Origin: Candidatus Woesearchaeota archaeon
GTDB taxonomy: Archaea > Nanobdellota > Nanobdellia > Woesearchaeales > UBA10216
DNA length: 56,648 nucleotides
Reading direction: 5' to 3'
NCBI GenBank assembly: GCA_016180085.1
Contig: JACPBX010000005.1
Location: 1 to 56,648 of the forward strand
The notes under the pieces were generated by a model. The model searched no databases and was not told the origin of the DNA. It saw nothing but the letters and a program-made list of their open reading frames with translations. Numbering within the stretch: position 1 is the stretch's first letter; every line of letters begins with the position of its first letter. Below are positions 48,932 to 56,648 of the stretch, piece after piece. The position numbers were made by a program, and so were the translations under genes.

Positions 48932-48963
48932 AACAATAAAATAAAAAATCGGGGGTGTAAGGG

Positions 48964-49194
48964 ATGGCACAGAAAGTTGCTAAAGCAGGCGTTAGGAAGC
49001 AGAACGGCTACCTCTATTTCGTGGACAAGAGGGGGAACGTTGCCAGGGCCAAGATGGTCAGGGGCGGAAAGAAGAAAGGAGCCCAGAAGCAGGAAGTAGT
49101 TGCCAAGGTCGGAGTAAGGAAGGAAAAGGGATACCTTTACTTCATCGACAAGCAGGGCGACATCTCCAGGGCCAAGATGGCCAGGGGAAGGTAA
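48964..49194 (+). CDS. Small basic protein of two tandem GYLYF-D-K repeats
   Basis: The 76-residue product is two copies of a 30-residue unit with spacing of about 38 residues. Unit 1 has KAGVRKQNGYLYFVDKRGN and unit 2 KVGVRKEKGYLYFIDKQGD, each closing with RAKMxRG. The linker is lysine- and glycine-rich. Net charge is strongly positive, so nucleic-acid binding is likely. Each unit looks like a small beta hairpin pair. ATG 48964 follows GGGGGTG. I cannot name a family with certainty. Confidence 0.78.
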   Translation: MAQKVAKAGVRKQNGYLYFVDKRGNVARAKMVRGGKKKGAQKQEVVAKVGVRKEKGYLYFIDKQGDISRAKMARGR

Positions 49195-49212
49195 GAAGGC
49201 TTACTGATTCGG

Positions 49213-49245
49213 CTTTTTCTTTTATTTTTCTTTATTTTATCTTAT
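49213..49245 (+). terminator. T-rich terminator after the tandem-repeat gene
   Basis: CTTTTTCTTTTATTTTTCTT and further T-rich sequence begin 18 bases after the stop, the usual archaeal intrinsic terminator. Confidence 0.5.
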
Positions 49246-49300
49246 TCACAATTGTAGCTGTGAACCTTTCCCGCAGCAAAAAATCAAATCACAGAATTCC

Positions 49301-49969
49301 CTATTTTTTCTTTCCCGCTGCTGATGGAGTGCCCCTGAGGCTGCTGATTGCCGCAAGAGGGTCTGTGCTTTCGTAGATGTATGAGCCTGCTACCAGGATG
49401 TCGGCTCCCGCAGCTATAACCTGCCTGGCCGTATCACCGTTTATACCGCCATCAACCTCTATCTCGACGTCAAGCTTTGCCTTGTCAATCATCTGCCTGA
49501 GCGCCTTAATCTTCGGCAGCATGCTTTTTATGAAGGACTGGCCCCCGAAGCCCGGGTTTACGGTCATGATGAGAACCATGTCTATATCCTGCAGGACATG
49601 GTCCAGAACGGTTAGCGGTGTGGACGGGTTAAGCGCGACTCCAGCCTTTGCGCCTTTTTTCTTGATATTGCTTATTGTCCTGTTGAGGTGCACTGCAGTC
49701 TCTGCGTGCACGGTAAGGAGGTTTGCGCCTGCGTCAATGAATTGCTCAACGTAGTTGTCCGGGTTTTCCACCATGAGGTGCACGTCAAAAGGCAGCTTGG
49801 TCACGACCCTGATGCTCCTGACGACTGGCGGCCCGAACGTTATGTTTGGCACGAAATGCCCGTCCATGACGTCAACGTGCAGCATGTCAACGTATTTCTC
49901 AACCCGCCTTATCTCGTCAGCAAGCTTGCCGAAGTCGGCAGAAAGTATTGAAGGCGCAATTTTCACCAT
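49301..49969 (-). CDS. rpe: Ribulose-phosphate 3-epimerase
   Basis: A 222-residue TIM barrel with the family motifs: IAPSILSADFGKLADEI at the start, HVDVMDGHFVPN (metal and catalytic residues), FDVHLMVENPDN, TVNPGFGGQSF and EVDGGINGDTA. It interconverts ribulose 5-phosphate and xylulose 5-phosphate in pentose metabolism. The sequence looks bacterial, which is common in small archaeal genomes and suggests old transfer. It is followed on the minus strand by a terminator region and no co-transcribed gene. Confidence 0.95.
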   Translation of the reverse strand: MVKIAPSILSADFGKLADEIRRVEKYVDMLHVDVMDGHFVPNITFGPPVVRSIRVVTKLPFDVHLMVENPDNYVEQFIDAGANLLTVHAETAVHLNRTISNIKKKGAKAGVALNPSTPLTVLDHVLQDIDMVLIMTVNPGFGGQSFIKSMLPKIKALRQMIDKAKLDVEIEVDGGINGDTARQVIAAGADILVAGSYIYESTDPLAAISSLRGTPSAAGKKK

Positions 49970-50070
49970 GCAATCTTCACCATCTTTTTCACCCTACCTG
50001 TTGGAGTTATCGCTCTACTGCTATTATTTAAAGCTTATTGCTGCCGCAGCAGCGACTTATGCATAGACAA

Positions 50071-50083
50071 AAATATTTATAAA
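50071..50083 (+). promoter_or_regulatory. TATA box for uppS
   Basis: AAATATTTATAAA lies 25 bases before ATG 50108, so the transcript should be leaderless. Confidence 0.6.
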
Positions 50084-50107
50084 CCCTTTTTTGAAACTAC
50101 GCGGTAG

Positions 50108-50860
50108 ATGACAAACGGCACTAAAAACAGCTCTAACCAGGCCAATACGGCAAACCCGAATCCTTCGCATGTCGCCATAATCCTCGACGGCAACCGAAGG
50201 TTTGCCAAAAGGCTGATGCTGAAGCCCTGGATGGGGCACGAGTGGGGCAGGAAGAAGGTAGAGAAGCTGCTGGACTGGTGCGTTGAGCTCGGGATAAAGG
50301 AGTTGACACTGTATGCTTTTTCTGTTGATAACTTCAACAGGCCAAAAGAGGAATTTGACTACATTATGAAGCTCTTTAAGGAGGCCTGTGAGCAGCTCAG
50401 AACAGACAAGCGGCTGCAGGAAAAGGGCAATAAAATGGGCATAAGAATGAGGTTCCTTGGCAGGCTTGAGATGTTTCCTGAAGTCGTAAGGAAGCTGATG
50501 CGCGAGCTGATGGAAAAAACAGCAAAAAACAGAGGCCTTATTGTCAATTTCTGCATGGCTTACGGCGGCAGGCAGGAGATAGCCGATGCGGCAAGAAAAA
50601 TTATGGGCGATGTCGAGAGTGGCAAATTGGCAGCATCTGATGTGAATGAGGAAACGTTCAAGAAATACCTTTACATGCCCGATGACCCCGACCTGATAAT
50701 AAGGACAGGCGGCGAAAAAAGGCTGAGCGGCTTCCTGCTTTACCAGTCGTCCTATTCGGAGCTTTTCTTCCTGGAAAAAATGTGGCCTGAATTCGAAAAG
50801 GAGGACCTCGTGCAGGTTATTGAGGAGTTCAGGCAGAGGCACAGAAGGTTTGGAAAGTAA
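50108..50860 (+). CDS. uppS: cis-Prenyl diphosphate synthase (UppS-like)
   Basis: A 250-residue cis-prenyltransferase. Catalytic Asp and first contacts are in HVAIILDGNRRFAKR, followed by GHEWGRKKVEKLLDWC, YAFSVDNFNRP (the SxxNxxRP element) and PDLIIRTGGEKRLSGFLLYQ with SELFF. It builds a long cis-polyprenyl diphosphate from IPP and GGPP or FPP, the carrier lipid for glycans. It converges with the trans-prenyl synthase gene, five bases between stops, so its likely substrate is made by its neighbour. Length is typical. Confidence 0.94.
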   Translation: MTNGTKNSSNQANTANPNPSHVAIILDGNRRFAKRLMLKPWMGHEWGRKKVEKLLDWCVELGIKELTLYAFSVDNFNRPKEEFDYIMKLFKEACEQLRTDKRLQEKGNKMGIRMRFLGRLEMFPEVVRKLMRELMEKTAKNRGLIVNFCMAYGGRQEIADAARKIMGDVESGKLAASDVNEETFKKYLYMPDDPDLIIRTGGEKRLSGFLLYQSSYSELFFLEKMWPEFEKEDLVQVIEEFRQRHRRFGK

Positions 50861-50865
50861 GAATT

Positions 50866-51915
50866 CTAAACTGACCTGCTTAGCAGCAGCTGCGACAGCT
50901 CTTTCAGCTGGTTCTTGGCTTCTGAATCAGGCAATGCTGCCTCTGCACCTTCCCATGCTTCTTGAACAAGCCTTGTTGCGGTTTTCTTTGCATACTCTAT
51001 AGAATTGTGGCTTTTTATTATTGCTATGGCCTCTTTCAGCAGCTTGTCATCCTTGGTATGCATATTCAGTATTTCAAAAAGCCTTGTTTTTTGTGCTTCT
51101 CCCGCAGCATTTAGGGCATGTATAACCAAAAGTGTCCTTTTGCCTTCCTTGATATCGTCGCCAAGCTTTTTTCCAATGCTTTCGTGCTCTGAGATGTTAA
51201 GGATATCGTCTTGTATCTGGAACACTACTCCGACCGTTTCCCCAAATTTGCCAAGGGCTTCCATCTGCTTTTCACTGCCACTGCCAAGAAGCGCTCCGAG
51301 CTTTGCAGCCATGCAGGCAAGCGAGCCGCTCTTGTTAGCGCACATCTGAAGGTATTCCTCTTCACTCGGGATTCGCTCTGATTTTCCGCTGTGCCACCAT
51401 ATGTCAATTGCCTGCCCAAAGTGACACTTTAACAGCTGTGTGCTTATTACCTCATAAGCCCTCTGTTTTGTTGTTTCTGGCAGGTCAGAATTCTGTATTG
51501 CAATGTAAGGGAGGAAGTATATCGCGTTGCCTGCGTTTACTGCAATATCAACGCCAAATATTTTATGCAGCACAGGCTTTCCTCTTCTCAAATCAGAATT
51601 ATCTTCTATATCATCAACAATAAGCGTTCCATTATGGATAAGCTCTGGAATAACTGTGAATGGCAGAATCGTGGAAGGCTTTCCTCCAACGATCTCACAG
51701 CATATGAGCATTAGCACAGGCCTCCACCTCTTTCCTCCTCTTGCGAGAAAGTCCCACACAGGCTCGCTGATGGTTTTTGTCAGGGCTTCTGTGTCCTGCC
51801 TCCATTTTGCTTTCCCAATGGCTTTCTCAGCCCAATCTGCTGTCAGCTTATCAGGCAGGAAGCTCTTGAGCGCCTTTTCAATGTCTTCCCTGTATTTGTA
51901 GCTGCCGAAATCCAT
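50866..51915 (-). CDS. idsA: trans-Polyprenyl (GGPP-type) synthase
   Basis: A 349-residue helical isoprenyl synthase. The first aspartate-rich motif is LIVDDIEDNSDLRRGKP, the second is FQIQDDILNI, and the basic residues in RGGKRWRP precede the first motif. It condenses IPP with allylic diphosphates to make C15-C25 chains for archaeal lipids and, via UppS, for carrier lipids. ATG 51915 is preferred to TTG 51927 because the TATA box is 24 bases upstream. Product length cannot be read reliably from the motif. Confidence 0.94.
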   Translation of the reverse strand: MDFGSYKYREDIEKALKSFLPDKLTADWAEKAIGKAKWRQDTEALTKTISEPVWDFLARGGKRWRPVLMLICCEIVGGKPSTILPFTVIPELIHNGTLIVDDIEDNSDLRRGKPVLHKIFGVDIAVNAGNAIYFLPYIAIQNSDLPETTKQRAYEVISTQLLKCHFGQAIDIWWHSGKSERIPSEEEYLQMCANKSGSLACMAAKLGALLGSGSEKQMEALGKFGETVGVVFQIQDDILNISEHESIGKKLGDDIKEGKRTLLVIHALNAAGEAQKTRLFEILNMHTKDDKLLKEAIAIIKSHNSIEYAKKTATRLVQEAWEGAEAALPDSEAKNQLKELSQLLLSRSV

Positions 51916-51936
51916 GCGTCCCGACAACTGCAGGGG

Positions 51937-51948
51937 CTTAATATACTT
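51937..51948 (-). promoter_or_regulatory. TATA box for the prenyl synthase
   Basis: Minus-strand AAGTATATTAAG, 24 bases before ATG 51915. Confidence 0.55.
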
Positions 51949-51981
51949 TTTGGCAAAGTTTTGGCAAAGAATTCAACACTT

Positions 51982-52245
51982 TTATCTTATCTTGTAGTCC
52001 TTGAGTTCCTTAATTTTCTCTTTTCCTTTGCTGTTGTCGCCAGTGTGGCCGCCAATGTGAACCTGCTGCTTACTAACGACGCCAATCTTAGCAAAAGTAT
52101 ACAGGCCCAAAAACAAAATTGAGGCTGCGGCTATTATTAAAGCGAACAGCGGAACGAGGAAAGCCATTATGAGCCCCAGCACCAGGAGAAGCGGGATGAA
52201 GAAAATCATTGCCACGATGTTTGAAGCTGAGAATCTTATCATCAT
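51982..52245 (-). CDS. Small two-helix membrane protein, 87 aa
   Basis: Two hydrophobic helices (VAMIFFIPLLLVLGLIMAFL and FALIIAAASILFLGLYTF) and a charged C-terminal tail (DNSKGKEKIKELKDYKIR) on the cytoplasmic side. ATG 52245 or 52242. It is co-oriented with, and 31 bases from, the wHTH gene upstream, and could be its target or partner. No family assigned. Confidence 0.6.
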   Translation of the reverse strand: MMIRFSASNIVAMIFFIPLLLVLGLIMAFLVPLFALIIAAASILFLGLYTFAKIGVVSKQQVHIGGHTGDNSKGKEKIKELKDYKIR

Positions 52246-52276
52246 GCCGGCATCAGCATTGAGTTTTGTGCCTTAT

Positions 52277-52471
52277 TTACGCCTTATACTTGTAAATGTA
52301 CTGGTTTGCCCTTCCTGCCTTCTTGAACAGAACCTGCTTGCTCTTCCTGAGCTTTGACAGGTTGTTTATGACAGAGCCTGTTGACACCTTAAGGTTCTTG
52401 GCAATCTCCTTAGAAGTGAACCACTTTGTCCTATGCTTTTTTAAAAAGTCGCTTACTTCCTGCTGTCCCAT
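52277..52471 (-). CDS. Winged-helix DNA-binding protein, 64 aa
   Basis: A minimal wHTH: VSDFLKKHRTKWFTSKEIAK, recognition helix in STGSVINNLSKLRKSKQVLF and wing KAGRANQYIYKY. It should act as a dimeric transcriptional repressor. A minus-strand A+T box AGGTTTAAATATT (52499-52511) is 28-40 bases upstream. It probably shares a transcript with the following small membrane gene. Confidence 0.75.
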   Translation of the reverse strand: MGQQEVSDFLKKHRTKWFTSKEIAKNLKVSTGSVINNLSKLRKSKQVLFKKAGRANQYIYKYKA

Positions 52472-52600
52472 ATTTGTTCTCTGGTATGGCGCTGCACGCT
52501 AATATTTAAACCTAGTGGTTTTTGCGGGTTTAGGCTGGCTTCTCAGACAAGCGCACTGTAACGGAAAATTTTAATACGCTAGCATACCTCCCACTGCATA

Positions 52601-53308
52601 ATGGTTAAGCGCCTTTCTGAACCGGGCAGGTTTGCGGTTGTGGGTCATGAGGCTATGGAAGTGGCGGATGTAGACGACCCCTTCGACTATGCTGCCCTTC
52701 GTGCTCTTGTAATTGCTACAACCCCAAAAACGCATTCCGATATTCTGTTTTATGATGACATAAAAGGTGCTGCCGATCCGTATGTGCTTCTTCCTCCAGA
52801 GGTTGAGCCGAAGTACCCACATGAGCTGCGAGAGGCTGCCGCTAGCGATTTGGTTCTTGTGGTTGACAGGGTGCTCAGATACCTTTCTCTTCCAGCAAAT
52901 CTTCCTGCAGACTCTAACCACGACTTGGCGCAGGTTTTGGAAGATTACAGAAAGCTTGTAGGTTTATTAGACGAAGTGCGCCATAAGGCGACAGCTGAAC
53001 TTCTTATGAGTTTAAAGCTGCAAGGGTATCGCCTTCGTGACCTGCATTTGCTGCCTGATGTGCTGTCAGAGCAAAGCCCTGAAGTTGCTGCTGACGTGGA
53101 AACGGCGCTTGGGCATCAGGGTGCAGTCAGGGCTTTCATGAATATATTTACGAATGACGACTTGGAAAGCCGGCTTGCGGCTTTTGATAAAGCCCATCTG
53201 GCTGCAAGGCTGCCTGACGGCGCTTACGTTGCAACTATGGAAGGCAGGGATTCTTATCTGCGTTCATCTTTTTCTAATGGCTTGCTCTATGCACAAAACC
53301 TGTTATAA
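52601..53308 (+). CDS. Hypothetical helical protein, 235 aa
   Basis: No family recognised. Acidic N terminus, then mostly helices (VVDRVLRYLSLPANLPADS, YRKLVGLLDEVRHKATAELL). No membrane segment. The promoter TTTTAATACG (52568-52577) lies 24-33 bases before ATG 52601. It converges with the ThrRS gene, three bases between stops. Function unknown. Confidence 0.6.
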   Translation: MVKRLSEPGRFAVVGHEAMEVADVDDPFDYAALRALVIATTPKTHSDILFYDDIKGAADPYVLLPPEVEPKYPHELREAAASDLVLVVDRVLRYLSLPANLPADSNHDLAQVLEDYRKLVGLLDEVRHKATAELLMSLKLQGYRLRDLHLLPDVLSEQSPEVAADVETALGHQGAVRAFMNIFTNDDLESRLAAFDKAHLAARLPDGAYVATMEGRDSYLRSSFSNGLLYAQNLL

Positions 53309-53311
53309 ATT

Positions 53312-54514
53312 TCATAGCCGCTGCCGTATTTCATCTACAACCTGCTTCATGAATTTCCCAGAATCCACAGTAAACTGCTCTTTTCCCTTCCTTACCGTTA
53401 CCGTGTTGGCTGCTACCTCTTTCTCGCCAACAACGATTATGTAGTTAACCTTGTCCAATTCAGCTTCCCTTACCTTGTAGGGCACGCTTTCTGCCTTGTC
53501 GTCAACCTCAACCCTTATTCCGGCATCAAAATACTGCTGCAGCAGCTTGCTGGCGTAGTCGTTGAACCGGTCAGCCACTGTTAAAATCCTGACCTGCACA
53601 GGGCTCAGCCACAGCGGGAACTTGCCTGCGTAGTGCTCGGTAAGCACGCCAATCAGCCTTTCAAGGCTGCCCAAAATGGCGCGGTGAATCATTACAGCAG
53701 TGTGCCTCTTCCCATCCTGGCCTTCGTACTCCGCCTCCATCTTCAGGGGCATCTGGAAGTCCAGCTGGATTGTGGCAAGCTGCCAGTCCCTTCCAATTGC
53801 GTCCCTAACGTCAAAGTCTATCTTAGGGCCGTAGAACGCCCCCTCACCGGGCTTGACCTCGTATTTCAGCTTGCTTGCCTTAAGGGCTTCTTCAAGGGCC
53901 TTTTCAGCCATGGCCCACAGCTGCAGGTCGCCCATAAACTTCTCAGGCCTTGTGCTCAGCTTTGTCCTGAACTCGAACTTCAGCGTATCCACGAAAACAA
54001 ATTTCACAAAGTCCAGAAGCTGCATTATTTCAGAGTTAATCTGCTCAGTTGTGCAGAAGATGTGGGCATCGTCCTGTGAGAACTTCCTGACTCTTGTCAG
54101 GCCTGCAAGCACGCCCCTGAGCTCGTTCCTGTGCAGCGCACAGAAATCAGCAATCCTCAGCGGCAATTCGCGGTAGCTCCTGGTCCTGTTCTTGAAAATC
54201 AGCACGTGGCTTGGGCAGTTCATGGATTTCAGGCTAAACTCCTCGCCGTCAACGCTCATCACGAACATGTTTTCCTTGTAATGCTGCCAGTGCCCTGACT
54301 GTTCCCATAAAGCCTTGTTGAACAGCTGGGGCGTTATGACCTCCTTATAGCCCCTCTTGACATATTCCTTCCTGATAAAACTGATGAGCTCGTTGTAGAT
54401 TATCGCCCCTTTTGGCAGGAAAAACGCGCTTCCAGGGCTCCAGTCATGGAACATGAAGAGCTCAAGCTCCTTCCCAAGCTTTCTGTGGTCCCTCTTTTCA
54501 GCTTCCTGCAGCAT
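53312..54514 (-). pseudogene. thrS: Threonyl-tRNA synthetase, catalytic and anticodon-binding part of a disrupted gene
   Basis: This 400-residue frame starts at MLQEAEKRDHRKLGKELELF and holds the class II catalytic domain (FSLKSMNCPSHVLIF, FSQDDAHIFC, MIHRAILGSLERLIG) and the anticodon-binding domain (FPLWLSPVQVRILTVAD). The homologous sequence continues upstream in this frame to about 54631 (FKLTKISGAYWRGDAKNK) but has no start codon there. It matches the core construct known to aminoacylate when the N domains of bacterial ThrRS are removed, so it could be active if translated. No Shine-Dalgarno site precedes the ATG. It is bacterial-type ThrRS. Confidence 0.85.
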
Positions 54515-54552
54515 TGCGAAGTAATCGTCAAGTTGCTTCTTTGAAGGAAACG

Positions 54553-55155
54553 CTATTCCGTAAAGCCGCTGCAGAGGCTTGTTTTTCGCGTCCCCCCTCC
54601 AGTAAGCCCCAGAGATTTTCGTGAGCTTGAATAAACCTTGAGCGCCTCTGCCTTCGCCAGGACCTTTCGGTGGATGTCAAGCTTCTCTGCAACAATCTTG
54701 GCCATCTCAGCCTCAATCTTTTCCAAATCCTGAGGTTTGAACGGGTCATGCTCAAGGTCATAGTAGAAGCCGCTTTCAAACACAGGCCCGATTGTGAGCT
54801 TCGCGAAAGGAAACAGCCTCGTGACAGCCTGTGCCATGACATGGGCTGCCGAGTGCCAGAAAACGCTCTTTCCCTCGGCAGAGTCAAACTTCAGCAGCTG
54901 CAATGCTGCATCAGACTCAATCGGCCTTGTCAGGTCGTAAAGAACGCCATTGACTTTCGCAGCAACAGCCTCTTCAGCCAGTCCGCGGCTTATTCCTTCA
55001 GCTATTTTCAAAGCCGTCGTGCCCTTGGGAAACTCCCTGGAAGCGCCGTCAGGAAAAGTTATTTTTATTTCGCTTTTTCCGTCTTCTTTTTTCTTAGCTG
55101 CAGCCGCTGCAGATTCGGAATTTTTAGCTTCTTTTTTGCCCTTTGCTGTTGCCAT
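54553..55155 (-). pseudogene. thrS: Threonyl-tRNA synthetase, TGS and editing part, broken before the catalytic domain
   Basis: Residues 1-25 are low complexity, then a TGS domain (KITFPDGASREFPKGTTALK), then the editing domain with HSAAHVMAQAV (the HxxxH pair) up to LAKAEALKVY. There the frame departs from homology. About 45 residues expected next, including the (D/E)MCRGPH motif with the editing Cys and His, are missing, and the reading frame shifts, so the last 29 residues are nonsense. This is either a true lesion or an assembly error of about 140 bases. The TATA box at 55214-55224 is 60-70 bases upstream. Confidence 0.85.
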
Positions 55156-55286
55156 TCAAATCCACACGCCGGCTGCCTACAAATGCAGCCAACAGCAATA
55201 AGCAGCAGCGAGGGGGTATTTATAGGTTTCTGAAATAAAAAGACAAAAAGAAAAGCACCAGCAGCCTACCACTTCTGCTTTTGCTT

Positions 55287-56045
55287 TTACTTCTTTGGTG
55301 CCTGGTACTTCTTCAGCCCTAACGCCTTGTACCGCGCAGGGTCTTCACTGGTGCTCAAAGTATCCACACGCTGAAATATTTCCTGCATTGGCGTTAATGT
55401 GGATATGTACCTTGCAACGTTGTCAGGTGTTGCGGTATGCGTATCCCTAAGGTGCTTGACAAGGTATGCCCTGAACTTGTGCTCATTCTTTTGATTTACC
55501 CTTTCAAGCCTATGTTGCGTGATGTAGTGGTCTATTACGCTGTCTTTTAGATGATTGGTGAACTGGCGCACGCTTTGCGCCCATAGGGTAGCCTCACCGC
55601 TTCTAAGCCCGCCAAGTAGTGCTCCTAGCCGCTCTTCTTCAGCTCCGAGATAACTGGCTGCGAGTTGTAAGAGGTGATTTAACCTTTCCTGGTCGCCCTC
55701 AAACCCTCCTGAGCTTTTGAGCGCTTCGAAGGTCTTAGCATGCTCAGCTTCTGCGCCACCCAGTTTCTTAAGCGTCTCAACTACTATCAATTCCAAAGCG
55801 TCGGCAATAGATTTTGGATCTTTTTTCTCCTGCAACCCTTTTTCCTTAGCTGTGGCATAAGCGCTGTGATAAATATCATCAAACAGCTTTTCCGTGCCGC
55901 CCTCTATCGGGCCAAACTTTTGGAACTTCATTGCACGAACGTTCTGGGGCGAGCGGTATTCCAAGTGCTCTTTAAATTTGGCTGCCTCTTCTGCGCTTAT
56001 CCCTCCAAGGATTTCTTCCAAGCGGCTTTCAGGCGTTGGTGGCAT
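55287..56045 (-). CDS. Hypothetical helical protein, 252 aa
   Basis: No family recognised. An all-helical, charged protein with a helical-repeat look (LDEIYHSAYAT-like pattern, KSIADALELIVVETLKKLGG, LLGGLRSGEATLWAQSVRQF). ATG 56045 is preceded by GAGGTGAT on the minus strand. It has no membrane segment. It diverges from the partial gene at 56221. The function is unknown. Confidence 0.62.
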   Translation of the reverse strand: MPPTPESRLEEILGGISAEEAAKFKEHLEYRSPQNVRAMKFQKFGPIEGGTEKLFDDIYHSAYATAKEKGLQEKKDPKSIADALELIVVETLKKLGGAEAEHAKTFEALKSSGGFEGDQERLNHLLQLAASYLGAEEERLGALLGGLRSGEATLWAQSVRQFTNHLKDSVIDHYITQHRLERVNQKNEHKFRAYLVKHLRDTHTATPDNVARYISTLTPMQEIFQRVDTLSTSEDPARYKALGLKKYQAPKK

Positions 56046-56187
56046 ATTTCAATCACCTCATTGTTTTCTTCAATAGCTTGACTAAAGCTTGCTTAACCTG
56101 GCAGTAAAGCTTCAAGGTGCATTATTTAAAGTTTTTCACTATTAATCACTTCAGTGTAAATACGAAGCTAAAAAGCAAGCCACCAAA

Positions 56188-56198
56188 CATTTAAATAC
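56188..56198 (+). promoter_or_regulatory. TATA box for the partial gene at 56221
   Basis: CATTTAAATAC, 23 bases before ATG 56221, at leaderless spacing. Confidence 0.55.
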
Positions 56199-56220
56199 TC
56201 TCCTGAACACCGCTTTTTCA

Positions 56221-56648
56221 ATGGCGAAAAAGAAAGCTGAGGCGAAGAAAGGTGGCGGTAGCGATTATAAAGTTGCTGCAAAAGACGCGAAGCCAAAATA
56301 CGATGCTTCTGAGATTGAGAAGGCCGCAGGCGCTGCGGCAACGGCAGCTGCAGGGGCTCCTGTGGACGAATTCGAGCTTCTGGCATCAAAACTGCCAAAG
56401 GAGGCTCAGGAAAAGCTCCGCGACATCAAGGTTAAGCTTGACAAGTTCAAGTCTGCTGTTTTGGCGAAGTTTGACAAGTACATAATGGGCATTGCCCTGC
56501 TTCCTCCTCCAATGCCGCAGCAGCCAGGCATGCAAGGCGTTTTTGCTCCGGGTCAGCTTCCTCCAACGCTCCAGCCGCAGATGCAGGCGACACAGCAACA
56601 GCAGCAGGCGACTGAAAGCCCGGATGGCAGCGACAATAATTCGCAGAT
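56221..56648 (+). CDS. Partial hypothetical protein with Lys- and Pro/Gln-rich regions (runs off the window end)
   Basis: The frame is open from ATG 56221 to the last base (142 codons). An Ala/Lys-rich N terminus (KKKAEAKKGGG) precedes an amphipathic helix with DIKVKLDKFKSAVLAKFDKY and IMGIALLPPP, then a Pro/Gln-rich stretch. The TATA box at 56188-56198 supports the start. The helix-plus-LLPPP part may begin a domain whose rest lies outside the window. No family assigned. Confidence 0.65.
   Translation, partial: MAKKKAEAKKGGGSDYKVAAKDAKPKYDASEIEKAAGAAATAAAGAPVDEFELLASKLPKEAQEKLRDIKVKLDKFKSAVLAKFDKYIMGIALLPPPMPQQPGMQGVFAPGQLPPTLQPQMQATQQQQQATESPDGSDNNSQ

Noticed and set aside
1-56648. tRNA genes, rRNA genes and CRISPR arrays
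   Set aside because: No T-loop consensus with matching stems, no rRNA-like stretches and no regularly spaced repeats were seen on either strand; a scan with a dedicated tool would be decisive.

Overview
The window is archaeal. It encodes RNA polymerase subunits L and F, ribosomal protein eL21, eIF-5A, LonB, a PAC2-type protein, GGPP-type prenyl synthase and XerA, and many genes have a TATA box about 24 bases before the start codon with no leader. A bacterial-type threonyl-tRNA synthetase, a type-2-like isoleucyl-tRNA synthetase, a bacterial-type ribulose-phosphate epimerase, a DUF5752 protein, many very small genes and many orphan proteins fit a DPANN-type lineage. That placement is an inference; no rRNA is present to settle it.

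Layout. 0-6.4 kb: a copper P-type ATPase (cut by the edge), a DUF4258/DUF2283 pair, GDT1-type cation exporter, AMMECR1, a lone RnfD/NqrB-like membrane protein facing a cupredoxin lipoprotein, RpoL, an AbrB-PhoU regulator and a METTL5-like methyltransferase. 6.4-11.4 kb: orphan genes, including a protein with an internal duplication, a coiled-coil wHTH protein, a second DUF4258/DUF2283 pair and a membrane/coiled-coil gene pair. 11.7-17.6 kb: ArgRS and LonB, whose Walker A motif carries a 511-residue intein. 17.7-30.7 kb: mostly orphan genes, many leaderless, interspersed with a PAC2 protein, DedA, a VapBC pair and a DUF4258/MqsA-like pair. 30.8-38.4 kb: DUF378 protein, XerA, an eIF-5A with threonine at the hypusine position, a 7TM/wHTH pair, and a DUF5752-eL21-RpoF-DUF655 cluster split by a JAMM-like protease and an AbrB/PemK module. 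38.7-48.8 kb: IleRS, VapBC, two DUF2156-type acyltransferases, then agmatinase, S-adenosylmethionine decarboxylase and deoxyhypusine synthase in a row. 48.8-56.6 kb: a tandem-repeat mini-protein behind a highly structured leader, Rpe, UppS, prenyl synthase, small regulators, a disrupted ThrRS and two unknown proteins.

How the genes fit together. Agmatinase and SpeD would feed spermidine to deoxyhypusine synthase, whose only known substrate is eIF-5A; yet the eIF-5A encoded 14 kb away lacks the target lysine. UppS and the prenyl synthase, encoded tail to tail, supply polyprenyl carrier and archaeal lipid chains. Five toxin-antitoxin-like pairs are spread through the window plus a DUF4258/zinc-finger pair, and one sits inside a ribosomal/RNA polymerase gene cluster. 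The strongest points to follow are the Thr-for-Lys eIF-5A, the four-hairpin leader at 48.82-48.93 kb, the deletion plus frameshift in ThrRS, and the intein with its extra HTH segment.
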